From assembly GCA_031213475.1 (NCBI GenBank), contig JARUPZ010000003.1:6936740-7000739 (forward strand): a DNA stretch of 64,000 nt. The letters run 5' to 3'. Position numbers and translations under genes: made by a program. Shown one piece after another: positions 47,766 to 59,105 of the stretch. How positions within the stretch are numbered: position 1 is the stretch's first letter; the number at the start of each line of letters is the position of its first letter. The notes below the pieces were generated by a model. It worked only from the letters and a program-made list of their open reading frames with translations. It was not told the DNA's origin and did not search any database. The DNA is from Nereocystis luetkeana. Taxonomy: Eukaryota; Sar; Phaeophyceae; Laminariales; Laminariaceae.

Positions 47766-48507
47766 AAGAAGTCTACCAGGCAGGAGCAGCACTAGCGAGA
47801 GGAGCACCAGGTACCAGCAGAAGCAGCGCAAACAAAAACAGCACCTGCAGGAGCGCCACCTAAAAGAGCGGCACGAGCAGGAGTGGTACGAGCAGGAGCA
47901 ACGCCAGCAGGAGGCCCAGCGGTATACAAAGAGGAAGCACCAGCGTGACGCGCGTCGCATGCTGTCTGCATGTGTCCACGCACGCGAATAATCCAATGAC
48001 CCGCGTCGTATGCCTTCTCATAGACGGTCTTTTCACGCCAAAGCAACTGAGATCAACATTCAATTGGCCAGAAAACTGACATTCCTGTTGAAACTATTCC
48101 CGAAAAAAAAAGATAATAATCAGTCTACTCGCGAAAAGTTCAACGCTCCCGCGAATAATGGTTGACAATCATCTTGCGAAAGGCTACCGAAACGCCCTCA
48201 CAGCGACCGTCCAGAACAAACGAGTTATGCTTGTATCTATATATATTCATAGTATATACGACGAGTGCTACCTGGTTTGATGTGTATAGAAACATTGCAA
48301 GAATATCACAACGAGCGCAACTTATGATACGCACGTACATACTCAGCGGTTTCGTTTCTTCACTCGTATACTATTATATACCTGGTATTATTTATTGGAT
48401 AGTAGTGGGATGTACCGTACCAGTACTCATTTCACGCATGGCCGTAGTCGGGAGGGGGGTGGTTCAAAGCCGATTAAAATTAGAATTTGTTTTCGTCTCT
48501 AATAAAA
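47766..48507. other. Unassigned DNA
   Basis: The minus strand carries Ala/Pro/Gly-rich frames to 48046 (for example AGPPAGVAPARTTPARAA), possibly related to the candidate exon next door. The rest is AT-rich without features. Confidence 0.3.
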
Positions 48508-48816
48508 TCTGAAGCAACGTTCAATGATACAACGACGGTTGAGCGCGATTTCAGTGCTTGCGGTAACCTCCTCGTTCCAAACCGGAGTCGCATCGACACG
48601 TACTGGGTGGAGATGTGTATGTTCCTTTAAGCCAACTTCGAGCACATCCCCGATTACGGTTCCATCCCCATGATCGCTGCGAAGGATATTCTGGCATATC
48701 TCCCGGCGCGGTTCACCGGGAAGGACGCTGACTTGGTGGCGGCTGAAGCCGCCTTTGACGTGCTGAACAATTCTGCGGCATCAACTACTGAAGACATGGG
48801 CAGGGACGAGGGCTGA
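48508..48816 (+). pseudogene. hAT-type transposase C-terminal fragment with in-frame stop
   Basis: Reads SEATFNDTTTVERDFSACGN, then LLVPNRSRIDTYWVEMCMFL, a TAA stop at 48628-48630, then ANFEHIPDYGSIPMIAAKD and on to TGA at 48814. The pattern ERxFSxxGNL-xxxRSRI-xxxxVEMxxFLxxN fits the dimerisation region found at the C terminus of hAT transposases. Where the stop stands, a CAA-to-TAA change is the simplest explanation. Nothing of the catalytic DDE core precedes it, so this is a 5'-truncated relic. Codon use and the frame stay coding-like on both sides of the stop, which argues for fairly recent loss. Confidence 0.6.
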
Positions 48817-49249
48817 CGAAGTCTGGGTGGGGAGGGGCTCCTGTTCTTGCCGCAGCTGCACTATAGATTAGTATTAGGCTGATGTTACTCGACAACTTAG
48901 ATGGTGAGGCTCAACACCGCTGTGTGTAGTATAAGATTGAGATACATTATTAGTAGTTAGTTGTGATCGGCACGGTTTCATTTTTGGTCGGTTTTGGAAG
49001 AACTTTCGGGCTTTCCATTAATTTAAATACTGTAAGTACTTGTAGTAGTATCACTAATATTAATAGTAATATTACAACTTTTTGTTCTTGTGGAACGGCC
49101 TACAAGTGCCTTGATTTGGGAGGTAAATCTATGACCGCAGAAGTCGTTCCCATTACGTTGGTACGGTCCTTCCCGTGAAAACCGTGAAAGACAGCTATTT
49201 TAACAGAAATTTAATGAGCTACACAGTGGTACGCGCATGGTATATACGC
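48817..49249. other. Unassigned DNA
   Basis: The sequence after the hAT fragment is AT-rich with no recognised feature. A terminal inverted repeat for hAT was looked for and not found. Confidence 0.3.
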
Positions 49250-49635
49250 GTTATTACCGGTATCATATATATGTTTTGTCCCTTCCTTTTTCATTTTTCT
49301 TTCATTCCCGTTTGTACCTCTTTGTGTCTTTGTTAGTATGGTCCGTTTTGCCTTTTTTTGGCGTTTTGATATCTGCGTCTGTTTTTGTGTTGTTTTGTTT
49401 TGTTTGCTTAGCTTCATCTTCTTTTTTAGGTTTTTGTCTGCTATTAATAGTCTCCTTTTTGCTTCCCTGGTGTCCGCAGTGGTGGAGTGCGTGTGCTTGT
49501 TTTTTGTTTTTGCCTCTGGTTTTACTTGAGGTACTTCTTCCACTCCAGGATTTTGGAGCCAGTCCTGCGACCACGGACTGCATTGTATTGTGAGTTAATG
49601 TGAAAACAACAACAACAACAAACAACAACATGTGT
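49250..49635 (+). mobile_element. Possible LINE 3' UTR fragment (copy E, diverged)
   Basis: A T-rich stretch with TTTGTTTTTGCCTCTGG-like words, GACCACGGACTG, and an end of TTAATGTGAAAACAACAACAAC. The last part matches the LINE terminus (TTTAATGTGAAGAAC plus simple repeats), with an (AAC)n tail. Similarity upstream of the terminus is mainly compositional, so this may be a related LINE subfamily. Confidence 0.4.
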
Positions 49636-49752
49636 CGTGTTTGCACAACACCAATCGCAGTATTTCAAAATCCATTTTCTATGTATTTGTTTGACGAGTA
49701 AATTCGTTGTCTTTTCGCCCCCTTGAGATTGGTATTTACCAGGGTATTACCC

Positions 49753-50140
49753 GGAACTTCTGTAAGTTCTGTACGCCCGTGCCTCAATTGGAACTTCTGT
49801 GAGTTCTGTACGCCCGGGCCACAATCGGAGATTCTGTCAGTTATGTACGCCCGGGCCCCAATCGGAGCTTCTGTGAGCTATGTACGCCCATTACACGACA
49901 AATACCTGTAACTTCTGTGGGTTCTGTACGCGGCCTTCATACTCGTAACCGGAACTTCTGTAAGTTATGTACGCCCGTTTCACAATACCCGGGGTATCGG
50001 TACAACGCTTTTATACCTGACCGGAACTTATGTGAGGTCTGTGCGCCCGGGCCTCAACACCCGGAATTTCTTTGAGTTCTGTAAGGGTTTTATACCCAAC
50101 CCCAGAACTTCTGTAAGTTCTGTAAGGCACCCATACCCTA
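49753..50140. repeat. Nine-unit tandem array with hairpin-forming core
   Basis: Units begin at 49753, 49790, 49827, 49864, 49908, 49951, 50023, 50063 and 50104. The first four have an exact 37-base period and later ones have insertions. The core is GGAACTTCTGTAAGTTCTGT followed by ACGCCCGGGCC. GAACTT and AAGTTC around CTGT form a perfect six-base-pair hairpin in units 1 and 9, with small changes or wobble in several others. The words GTAAGT and GTGAGT also resemble splice donors. No protein frame is maintained, because 37 is not a multiple of three. Confidence 0.85.
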
Positions 50141-50175
50141 ACCCTAAATCCACAAACCCTACAGAACCTAACCTT
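50128..50175. repeat. Telomere-like CCCTAA words at array end
   Basis: ACCCATACCCTAACCCTAAAT, followed by further ACCCTA and CCTAACC words. Two adjacent CCCTAA units match the TTAGGG-type telomere repeat, but the tract is short and degenerate. Confidence 0.35.
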
Positions 50176-53100
50176 GTGAACCAGCGTACCCAAAGTGAAA
50201 CAAGCGTAGAAATACGTAGTTTTTACTTACGTACGACGTACGAGCACAGAGTGTATACGGTTAAACCCAAGAATTCCGACTAATAATAACAAAGATGTCG
50301 AGAGACATATCCGTGTCAAGCTGTCCGGCTGTCAAGGCTGTCTGTCACGGCAAACCCGTATGTCTTGACATATGTCCCCTACCCCCCCCTGGCAGAAATA
50401 GCCTCACTGCATTTGTGGGAGACCCTAAATGTGTTTACGTCCAGCTGTTCCGCTTGTTTCGTATTGAGCGTATTTCAAAATATCGAGATTCTGCAATTAA
50501 GTTGCATTTTTCTGTAGATCGGCATCGGAAATGCATCAAATTATTGCCGAAAAAAACAAGAAGTCAGGGAAACACAGTACATTCAAGAAAAAAATGGCGA
50601 TTCCAGAATAAGGGGGGTTTTTCTTAGCGCCCCCGGGTTTCGACTGTCGAGGCTGTATGTCAAGACATTTGCCTTAACGAGGTCTGTCAATGGGTAAAAG
50701 TGCTGTCTCCCGACATCTTTGGTTTCAACCGAGGGAGGGAAGACGCATTCGGAGAGGCAAAACAGTGTACGTATGAGCCCCTCTGATTGATTCAAAGTAA
50801 GTTGTAAGTTAAACAGAGTAAAACACGTCAGGTATACATTGGTCGTTCCAGCCAAAATCAGTTACGATATCAGTCTCGCCAATAATAGCAGGGTTCCTGA
50901 GGTAGGTCCAAACGTTTCCAGGTATGCCTGATTTTTGCCAAAACCCCTTGAAATAGCTATCATCGATAATGGCCACGCTTGACATCGATGTTTCACACCA
51001 TGAATCTGAACAGGTCTAATGCCCAGAAGATAATTATGGACCAGCGGCGGGTAATATGGCCATTCATCTATGCCCCACACAACAAAAATATGCCATGCCG
51101 TTCAAGTCAATTTCGCGCACCTGGCCCGGGAATCGCGCAGAAAATGGTTTTCTGAGATTTTCAATGCGGCTGCACCGTAGCTCAGGCCTGTTGATCGCAA
51201 ACTCTACAGGTGGTTTGGAGTCACGCGAGCATATAAGTGCAATTCAATTTGCTGATTAAGGATGATGTGTGACGGAAAGGTCTATTCCACTGCAGCTACA
51301 CAGAGACACGGACTTGTCGGAGGACTTTTGCAATGAATGGATGAATATGATCGAGGTGAAAGAGACATTCGCTCCACTGCGGCTGGGCGTGTTTCACGCA
51401 TTGTGGGGATTTCAGCACGGTGCAGACTGCAACTCTCGCGAGCCTGGGGCACCAACCAAAGCAGAGACGCGCAAGGCATACACGCGGGTACCGAAGTCAG
51501 GAGGGCATTCGCAGACTTGCGAGGAGTTAACCGGAGATGTGTACCGCTTGAGCGACCTGTACTGGTGAACGATTTTTCAGACGAGAACTGGGAGGAGCTG
51601 AATTGTCGGGGTCAAGGGGATGAGTGGCCGACATCTTCCACCTCAGCGGTTTGTTCTGACAGCGGGGTTAACTGGAAAGCAGGTGATAACTAATAATAGG
51701 AAAATCTGCAGTCAACGTCCGCGTGAAAGGCTCGTTTATGCGACAAACGGCGGCTTGGGCTGAAACCGGGATGAAAACCGGTAGGAGTTTAATCGTCAAT
51801 AGCCATGAGCAGAGAAGGGGGGCTGGTTGCGATCGCAGCTTGAACAGCTTGTTCAAGAGTCTGGTTTCGCGAGCATGTGGGGGGTGTTCTGTGGTCCGGT
51901 GCTACATTCTGTTGAGCCCTGATGATGGACAGCACCAGAAACGGGGCGTTGTTGCAGCGGCCGTTGTGGGAGCAGAAAAATAATGGGTCCCGGTTCCGGA
52001 CCAAGCACTATTGGACGTAAAGTCGGATGACCTTCCCTGCTAGTTTGGGAGGGGCCTTACATACCGCAGACGGTTCCACCCGCTGGATCGCAACGCCCCT
52101 CATTGGGTTTGCGAATTATGTATTCTGCAACTACCGTCGGATTATCAGTGTTTCTTCAATGCTGTCGCATCAAAAATATGGAAACACGTAAACTCAAGGT
52201 GACAGCCCAACAAGGGTAGATATGTGGTCAAGCCCAAGCAAATAGTTTTAAGCCATGGCACACAAATGCCCGCATCACAAACGTTGGTCACGATCGCCAT
52301 GCCTGTCTAGGCTTTGTGACGTGAAGGATTGATCATTTATTCGTCCACCATCGGCCGGGCTGGAACAGAATGATACCTGGATCGTTATCCGTAGGAAACG
52401 GTTCCGAGGAAACAAGCGAGGTGACACCTTACCAGTCCCGCGGAAAAGCTATTTGCAACACGTCTTTAGTACGCTCCTTACATAGCTCGCTCGGCATGAT
52501 CCTACCAGGGGCGTCCTCGGCCGAGCTCCCATCACGTCGGAGGAACTACTACTAGGTTCGGTTTTGTTCGGTTTTCAAACAGTTGCGATTTCAACTATTC
52601 ACCTCTTCATAGAGAGCACCGAACCGTATGGTACAGTATATTAGATGTCCGGTTGCTCGTGGCACGGCATTTATGCTTTCACCTGAACGGTCAGGAGCTG
52701 GAACGTACCAGGGCCATGTTTAAGTTTTGTTTGGGTGCTACGTAGCATTTCCTCTTCGTTCATTTGACACCATGTGTTTGTTGTGCTGCTCATGTGTTGT
52801 ACTGCTCATGTATTATCTGCTGACGGTAAAGTTCCGTTATCACGTCGGTTCGTGTCCTATCATACCAGCAGGTATGCTGAAGGTATATGAACGTCCTAGC
52901 TCTCACTTTTATAATTAATTATGATGTTGCTGCTGTTGTAAGAACGGCAGCATGAAGTAGACCTCAGAGGGGAAACAGGACACTAACAATGAAAAACATT
53001 TGAGAGGGATACTTGTTCTGGATGTTCAAAACGTGTTAGTCGGCGTTTATTAGCGTACTTCGTCAACAAATAAATATGGGAAGTCCACATTACTTAGTTG

Positions 53101-53460
53101 GCATGCTTTTACGTGTTGTGCCTGCAACATATATTTTGTGATGTTTCATTGGATATTGTTCGGATTTATCATCTTCACTCGAACAAGACTACAGTAGCTG
53201 TTTAATGTACCCCTTGGCAATACTGTCGAATTTAGGGCCCTACACTGCCCACATCCTCATTCATTACAGGCATGAAATTGAGAGGAGCATCTGTTTTGGC
53301 GGGTCCATTGCATTTGTGTTCAGCGTTTTCATTCTCTTCGCTCGAGCGCTACGTTGTCATAGCGGTAGCGAGTATTCTGGTATACCCGGCGCCTAGTATT
53401 TTTCTAGCTGTTAAAAAACAAAGGCGATATTTTTTTCAAGGGAGTTTCCGTCAGCTTAGG
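50176..53460. other. Unassigned DNA with weak coding-like stretches
   Basis: Frames at + 50295-50627 (110 codons), - 50862-51080, + 51269-51568 (99 codons) and + 51337-51693 (118 codons) have no recognised domain. Near 50320 and 50645 the words GGCTGT-TGTCAAGACA recur as a weak repeat. Minus-strand DNA at 50880-51050 is open in two frames over the same bases, as in a frame-shifted relic. A decayed transposon is possible but not shown. Confidence 0.3.
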
Positions 53461-53693
53461 GTAATTCATATCGGAGAGCTTTTTTTCCAAATTTTCGACA
53501 TTTGTTTCGCAATTTTTCAATCTTCCATAGTTTCCTGATTATTTTTCCAAATAAATATGGGAATGTTGACGAAATTTTTGGTTCTGGAGAATTTCACGAA
53601 TAGTGGCAGAACGCCTCCGTATGTTGATACATATCTCCAATTATTTCCAAACTTAGAAAAGGATAGAGAAAACGCTCTCCGATAAGAATGGAC
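53461..53693. mobile_element. MITE/fold-back element, copy 4
   Basis: Starts GTAATTCATATCGGAGAG and ends GCTCTCCGATAAGAATGGAC. Internal TTGGTTCTGGAGAATTTCAC, GAATAGTGGCAGAACGCC and TGTTGATACATATCTCC match copies 1-3. The tetramer CTTA flanks both ends (left at about 53455-53458, right at 53694-53697), consistent with a short target duplication. It has one full arm only. Confidence 0.8.
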
Positions 53694-56600
53694 CTTATGC
53701 TCCGTCATCTCAAATATGTTTTGTTTAAAAACGTAAATCACGATCTGTGACGTTTTTCTGAGACCAATCGAGGCCCAGGTTCGTCGCACAAACATAACAA
53801 GCGACACTCGAATCTGTGTGGGACCTTAAACCAAATTTATTCCGCAAACGACCACTTTCGTGCTAGTCTTACAACGCTTGCCACGGCTGCCACGAGGACC
53901 CCGTATCCCCTGCGATTCCGCATGTACATTGTCGGCACAATGTTCGGGTTGCCTTCACGCGAAATCCTGAGGACAGTGTAACAGATCAGGTAGCAGCAAC
54001 AACAACAGCGACGCTCCTGCACTACATTGCATACAGGCCAAGCTCCAGGAGAGACGAAAGTGAGATACTGCCGAGGGACTGGAAAGCCACCAGGCGCGAC
54101 ATCAGGTACTACTGTTTACGCACTGTCCTGGGCGTGTTGCGTTCGCAATGTGCACAGTGGCATCTCCCGCTGATGTGTATGCTCCGATCTTCTTACCGTC
54201 GGGTGTTCTATCTGTACCGAATGACACAGCCGTCCGACCGTACTGCCTTCAAATTACGCGCATATCAGGAAGATTGAAATTAACTTATGGAGCACGGCTA
54301 GACTGGGCGCAGGAGTCGAAGTAGCATGAAACAGCAGCACGTGCGGTTTCGCTGCGTGATGAGCCGAACCAGGCGAATGAAGGTCTTCGTATCATGTATG
54401 GGTGCATAGTGTCTTCGGAACAGCCGGACGTGAATATTTTACCCAGGGTCGGTGATGAAGACTCAGGTCTGGACACGATTAGTTGCCGGTGGCACTGGGT
54501 GTGGTTGGAATCCGAGAACGACTTGATAGCGTGGTGAGACAATCATCCCTTAACATCGAGTATTCGACTGCTCGAATCTGTTTCGCTAATCCTATCCCGA
54601 AGGAACATAGTCGCATCTCTATCCTTCTATGGCCGCTTCAATTAACCTTTTTAGACGCGTTCGTAGCCTGTATCGGCGTCAATTTCGACGCACATAAGAG
54701 AGGTTCCTCCACGCCGCTACCGGTACATTATGTTTTGGACCATGCTGCTTTAGGCGCTCGATATCGTTATCCCACCACGCGTACAATTTCACGCTATTCC
54801 TTGGATAAACCTGTGAACGAATCGGTGAACCTGTTGGATACCTAAATAGCAGATGAGTTATATGCTCGATCAACGGAGCACGATACACGTTGGTTGTTTG
54901 TCGCTGTTTGCCGTGGCCCCGGGGCAGGCGAGTTTCAAACGTTTATCCGTATACATCTCTCGCACATGCAGCGTCTCTACAACGCTTATCGGCGAAAACA
55001 AGAGTATTCGAGAGAACATCAGCGCAATAATCGTTGCGTCGCCCTCGATGACCGATCGGTTGCGGTTTAATAACCTGTGTTTGCCGACGAATGTCCATCT
55101 GCAACATGTTTGCCGGATGCAGGCATGACACAGGCATGGTGCGAGCCATTGTTAGATGTCCCGAAAACGTCACCCAGAAGAAATACCAAGTTGGAACTGA
55201 CGACATACCGTGTAAGCCAAAGGAGTATACACCAAAGCGTACACATATGATCGTGCCAGCGTGGTCGACCGCGCTCAATGCGAAACCGTAAACGCTATAA
55301 AGCTTAGTTTGCCGTACGGGTCATTGACCTCACCAGCCCAGCGCGTTCACGCAGTGCTTCGCCGTGTCCGGTGAACCAACGAATTTTGAGGCAAGTTCCG
55401 ATAGCACGTAGGTTCCAGCGCTTTTGCGAAATACGTCTTAATCGGCATAATAGGTGCTACCGACGGAACACCCAAAACTAACTAACGTATTTTGAAAATG
55501 GATGGGCGCCGTGCGTCAATAATCATACTGCCACGTGGTTGTAGATAGACGGCGAAAATCTTCCTTGCACGTTCTCCAAAGAGGCTTGTGTAAAATCGGA
55601 GAGATGATATGTAGAAGCACTTAATGATGCTGAGCGTCACCTAGACAGACTTCGTAGTGCGCCTATGTGCTGTTGGACACCCCATCGTCAGAAATCAACG
55701 ACTCCTCACGCTACCCGCCTCATGTTTGCAAGATCCTCGCAGTCTACCACCAACCCCGTCCGCGAGGACGCAATATTCCGCTACTGGATATGTGATAAGC
55801 ACAAACATGTCACACCAATCGTGAATGGGGGGATCGGTCAAGCGCTCTACTGTTGCGCCGACGGCAAGGGAGGAGTGAGTCTCTGCTCCAGTCCGGACGG
55901 ATCCTCAAACCACCACTTGTCATGCAAGGGGGATACTTGGCAGTGTTTCTCCAAGGGCGACGTCCGGCTGTCGACTCAACATGTGAGGTAGAGACTCGTC
56001 AGGAAATTGCTACGGTACCGGTAAACGTTGAATGGTAGCCCGTACCTACTTACGTTATCCACAGCATTAGATGCCACCATGAGCACGCTACCACAAACCT
56101 TATCTAGATAAACGGGGCACACCTATCGGGTTGCCGCGAACCCCGCTGTAGAACATAAATGGTACTGCAGACGTTTGCGTATGGGGGGTGAAGTACCCAC
56201 GTTCGAGCACTTATGAATTTCCAATAATGCACTCCTGGGCTTGCCACGAGTTCGTGTGTATCAATGTGTTCGTTTTACTGGCGATAGCTTCAAATTATCC
56301 ACCTGTTTTCAAACGACCCCTCTTCGTTCGGCCAACGGGAAAATGAGGCGACGGTTATTGTTGCCCGGTGGGTAGGCCCCCGCTGCGCAGCCCTTTGTCC
56401 TTAACATAAGCACACCTGCTAACTTCAAGCTCCAGAATATGGGCAACTGACTCCCATATTGATCTCAGCTAGGCATCTGATCGGTTCCGGACAAGGGCAT
56501 AAAAAATACTATACCGCCTCAAAGAATATCCTGGGGGCAGCGAAACGAACTGGGCGGAGATTCCAACGACGAGGTACAACACCCCGCCGTCGTCCAAGCG

Positions 56601-57903
56601 ATTGGTTCACAATTCGCCTCCCAAAAGAAGTACACGGCTTATTCATCTTTTCCCCCTGCTTATTTCTTTGCTCAAAGCGCAATAACCCAACCTGTTCGTG
56701 CCGATGTTCACCCAGTGAAATCACATCCAGCTCGGTTCTAGACAAACAAACGACCCCGTCCCAGCAAAGGAGTTTATCGTCTGAACGTCGACGTCGATGA
56801 GGTCCCACCGCCAGTGCTTGTCGAGATCTTGTTGAGGGTGTCTCTACATTTAAGGTGGCATCAATGGGCCTTGCAACCCACGCACAGGTTGAAACGATCA
56901 TTCGCCTGCGTTTTACGCCATATACCTCGTGTCGTCGTGCGCTGCCGCGTGGCAATGGAAATATTCGAAAGTTGTGTAGCCGGACGTATACAGGACAACA
57001 TGCACGCGGACGGTGTACACACGCTGCCCAGTCCAGGCAGGACCGGAACAGGCGTTACTCCACCATGATTCTCACCTAGTTGGAAGGGGGGGGGGGAATA
57101 GGAGGGGCTGCATGATGATTACATACGAAGCGACGGATGTTTTGGTCGCCAAACAACGCAGAGAACAAGTTGTAACAAACATTGGGGGGCGCCCCTATAT
57201 TTCATGAGGGTCATCACGTTAAAACCTTGAACAACCGATGGTAAATACTGTAATGCACAGGGTAAGCTGCAAATTCAATCCCATCTGTTTGGTCCCAAAC
57301 AACAACGAATGAATGCTAAACTATTTATAAACGATTTTTACGACCGGACTATATATCGTTTGGGCAATCGTATATGTTGTTGCTCTGGGTTCTCAAGGGA
57401 GAATAAACCAAACTCGTTTGAGGTCGGTTTTTGTTTTGCTTCAGACCTACTGGGGTTCGTGGGATTTTTCGTCTAGTTTCGAGCACGGTGGGGTCTGAAA
57501 ACGTTTTGTTTGGGTAAGATACTGTTATCCACAAGCGAGGACGCCTCAGACAGCAAATCGTGTGTAACCTGACCAGGTGTCGTTTCGTGTAGCACACTCG
57601 TAACAATATATGCTACGCATGAGTGCTTTTTAATCAAGACGTAAATCGACGAAGCTTAGCGTTTCAAGCATTTGTCTGGGAAATCATTTTGTGGGCGGCA
57701 GGCAAGAACAGGGCGAAAATGTCGAGTTTAGGGTACATGTAGGGTGTGGGTATGAGCATGATGCCCACCAAACAAACACCCAGTACTATTCCGATCACAC
57801 GATGACGCTGGGAGCTTGCAACGGGTCGATATGTTATGCTTACCGTGGCCCCTCCCCACACAATATAATTATTTAGCCGACGGTTTCCAGTAGTATTCAG
57901 TAT
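53694..57903. other. Unassigned DNA, about 4.2 kb
   Basis: Short frames only. The + frame 55665-55991 (108 codons) has a Cys-rich C-terminal half with GGIGQALYCCADGKGG and a donor-like GTGAGG at its end, but no acceptor or domain is clear. The minus frame 56509-56955 (148 codons) is Arg-rich and unrecognised. Few repeats are seen compared with the first 50 kb. Confidence 0.35.
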
Positions 57904-58167
57904 TCACGGACATCGACTGTACTGTTTTGTCCTCAGCCCGTTCATCAGATCCTCAACGTGGCTGTAAATGGAGAACCGTGGTTCACTCTGTGAGGAACCG
58001 TGCCTGACCAGACGAGGTTGAAAGATAAAAACAGGTAATTGGTTATGCTGAGGAGTTTGCTTGTGCGTACTGGGCGCTCCGGGGCGTCTATAACAATATG
58101 ATGGCATGCTTGCCAGACTGAAGTCTTGATCGGATACACCACATGGACCGGGGCAATATTCGGAAAC
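57904..58167 (-). CDS. Candidate third exon of the discoidin-domain gene
   Basis: On the minus strand a perfect branch-point word, TACTAAC, is followed about 30 bases later by TTTTCCAAG, so an exon could begin at 58167. Its phase-0 reading follows on from the exon at 58678-59105, whose last codon is complete. The reading starts VSEYCPGPCGVSDQDFSLAS and stays open for 87 codons to a stop at 57904-57906. The peptide has no recognised domain, and a donor inside it would shorten the exon. It is supported only by splice signals and phase. Confidence 0.3.
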   Translation of the reverse strand, partial: VSEYCPGPCGVSDQDFSLASMPSYCYRRPGAPSTHKQTPQHNQLPVFIFQPRLVRHGSSQSEPRFSIYSHVEDLMNGLRTKQYSRCP

Positions 58168-58677
58168 CTTGGAAAACACGGCCCAAACGGATTATGTTAG
58201 TAGAGTATCCGAAACGGTAGCGTCCCACATCACCCCCAGCAGGCGTGCTTGAACAGAACGAGACAACCCGTGTACAACCAGAGAACCTAACAACGTTAAA
58301 CCATTTCCTTCATACCGCAGACAGTCCTCGATGCAAGGGGCTTCCGTGCATCATGGTCATCGAGGTATTTCTTCCTCACAGCCTTTTTTTTTAGATCGTG
58401 ATTGTAGCAGGGTTAAAACTGGCGGCAAGAATCGAGCTACTTTTCTCGGTCTAGATAACGTGTCACTACTGTTTCCAGAAAAGGGAGAATGGCTACGATG
58501 CAGACATTCCTAGGCACTAGGGGTCTTGACAGCCGTGCCATGGTTTCACCCAGATTGTTGAGGGTCATCACTGTAACTCAATTCAGGGCGTGCGGCGGTT
58601 GTCAAAATGTTTTAAACAGAAGCCGCGGCACAACAACACACCCCATGAAAGAAGTGAAGGTGTGTATTCTGACTCAC

Positions 58678-59105
58678 CTCGGTGAGGCTGACCCACTCGT
58701 TGGGCCTGTTGGCAAAATCGTCGTGGTTTAGGCTGATGGTCGATGTCCTCTCGGTGCCTAAATCGAAAGTCTGGTAGGTGTCGGTCTCGCCGCTAGACTC
58801 GATCCGGCTGTACAGTTCACCGTCCACCATCACGTTAAGGGTCAAGGTCCTTTCCGTCCCTTGGTGAAAAGCAAGGCGCAGGCTATGGATGTCCTGACGG
58901 TGGCCAAAGTTGTAGTTGATCCTACACCCCCCGTTTCCCCCGACGAGGGCGCCCCGACACGACCAACGAGAGTTCGCTCCGCGATTGTTGTCCCGGGTGT
59001 TCTCTGGAATGCAACCGTTCGGGGTGCAACCAGCGTCGGAAGTTCTCTCGTCAAATGCAACGGCCTCCACCTCCACGCTAGTACGCTGGCGGATATCGAC
59101 GAGAC
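58678..59105 (-). CDS. Internal exon encoding a discoidin (F5/8C)-like domain
   Basis: Exon of 428 bases between an acceptor (TTTTACAG, ending 59106) and a consensus donor (GAG then GTGAGT, at 58677). It enters in phase 1 and leaves in phase 0, encoding 142 complete codons after the split Gly. The protein reads VEVEAVAFDE, CTPNGCIPENTRD, SRWSCRG, CRINYNF, LRLAFHQGTERTLTLNVMVD and ends NEWVSLTE. The order (Ala-rich strand, a loop ending in an Asp, an SRW turn, hydrophobic strands, a terminal WVSLTEV strand) fits the beta-sandwich of discoidin or CBM32-type domains, which bind carbohydrate or cell-surface ligands. The paired Cys residues suggest an extracellular location. Cys- and TRD-containing versions of this domain are, as I recall, typical of brown algal secreted proteins, but I could not search. 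Confidence 0.62.

Noticed and set aside
49753..50140. CRISPR array
   Set aside because: The 37-base period is a continuous tandem repeat without unique spacers, in a eukaryotic context, with no cas genes.
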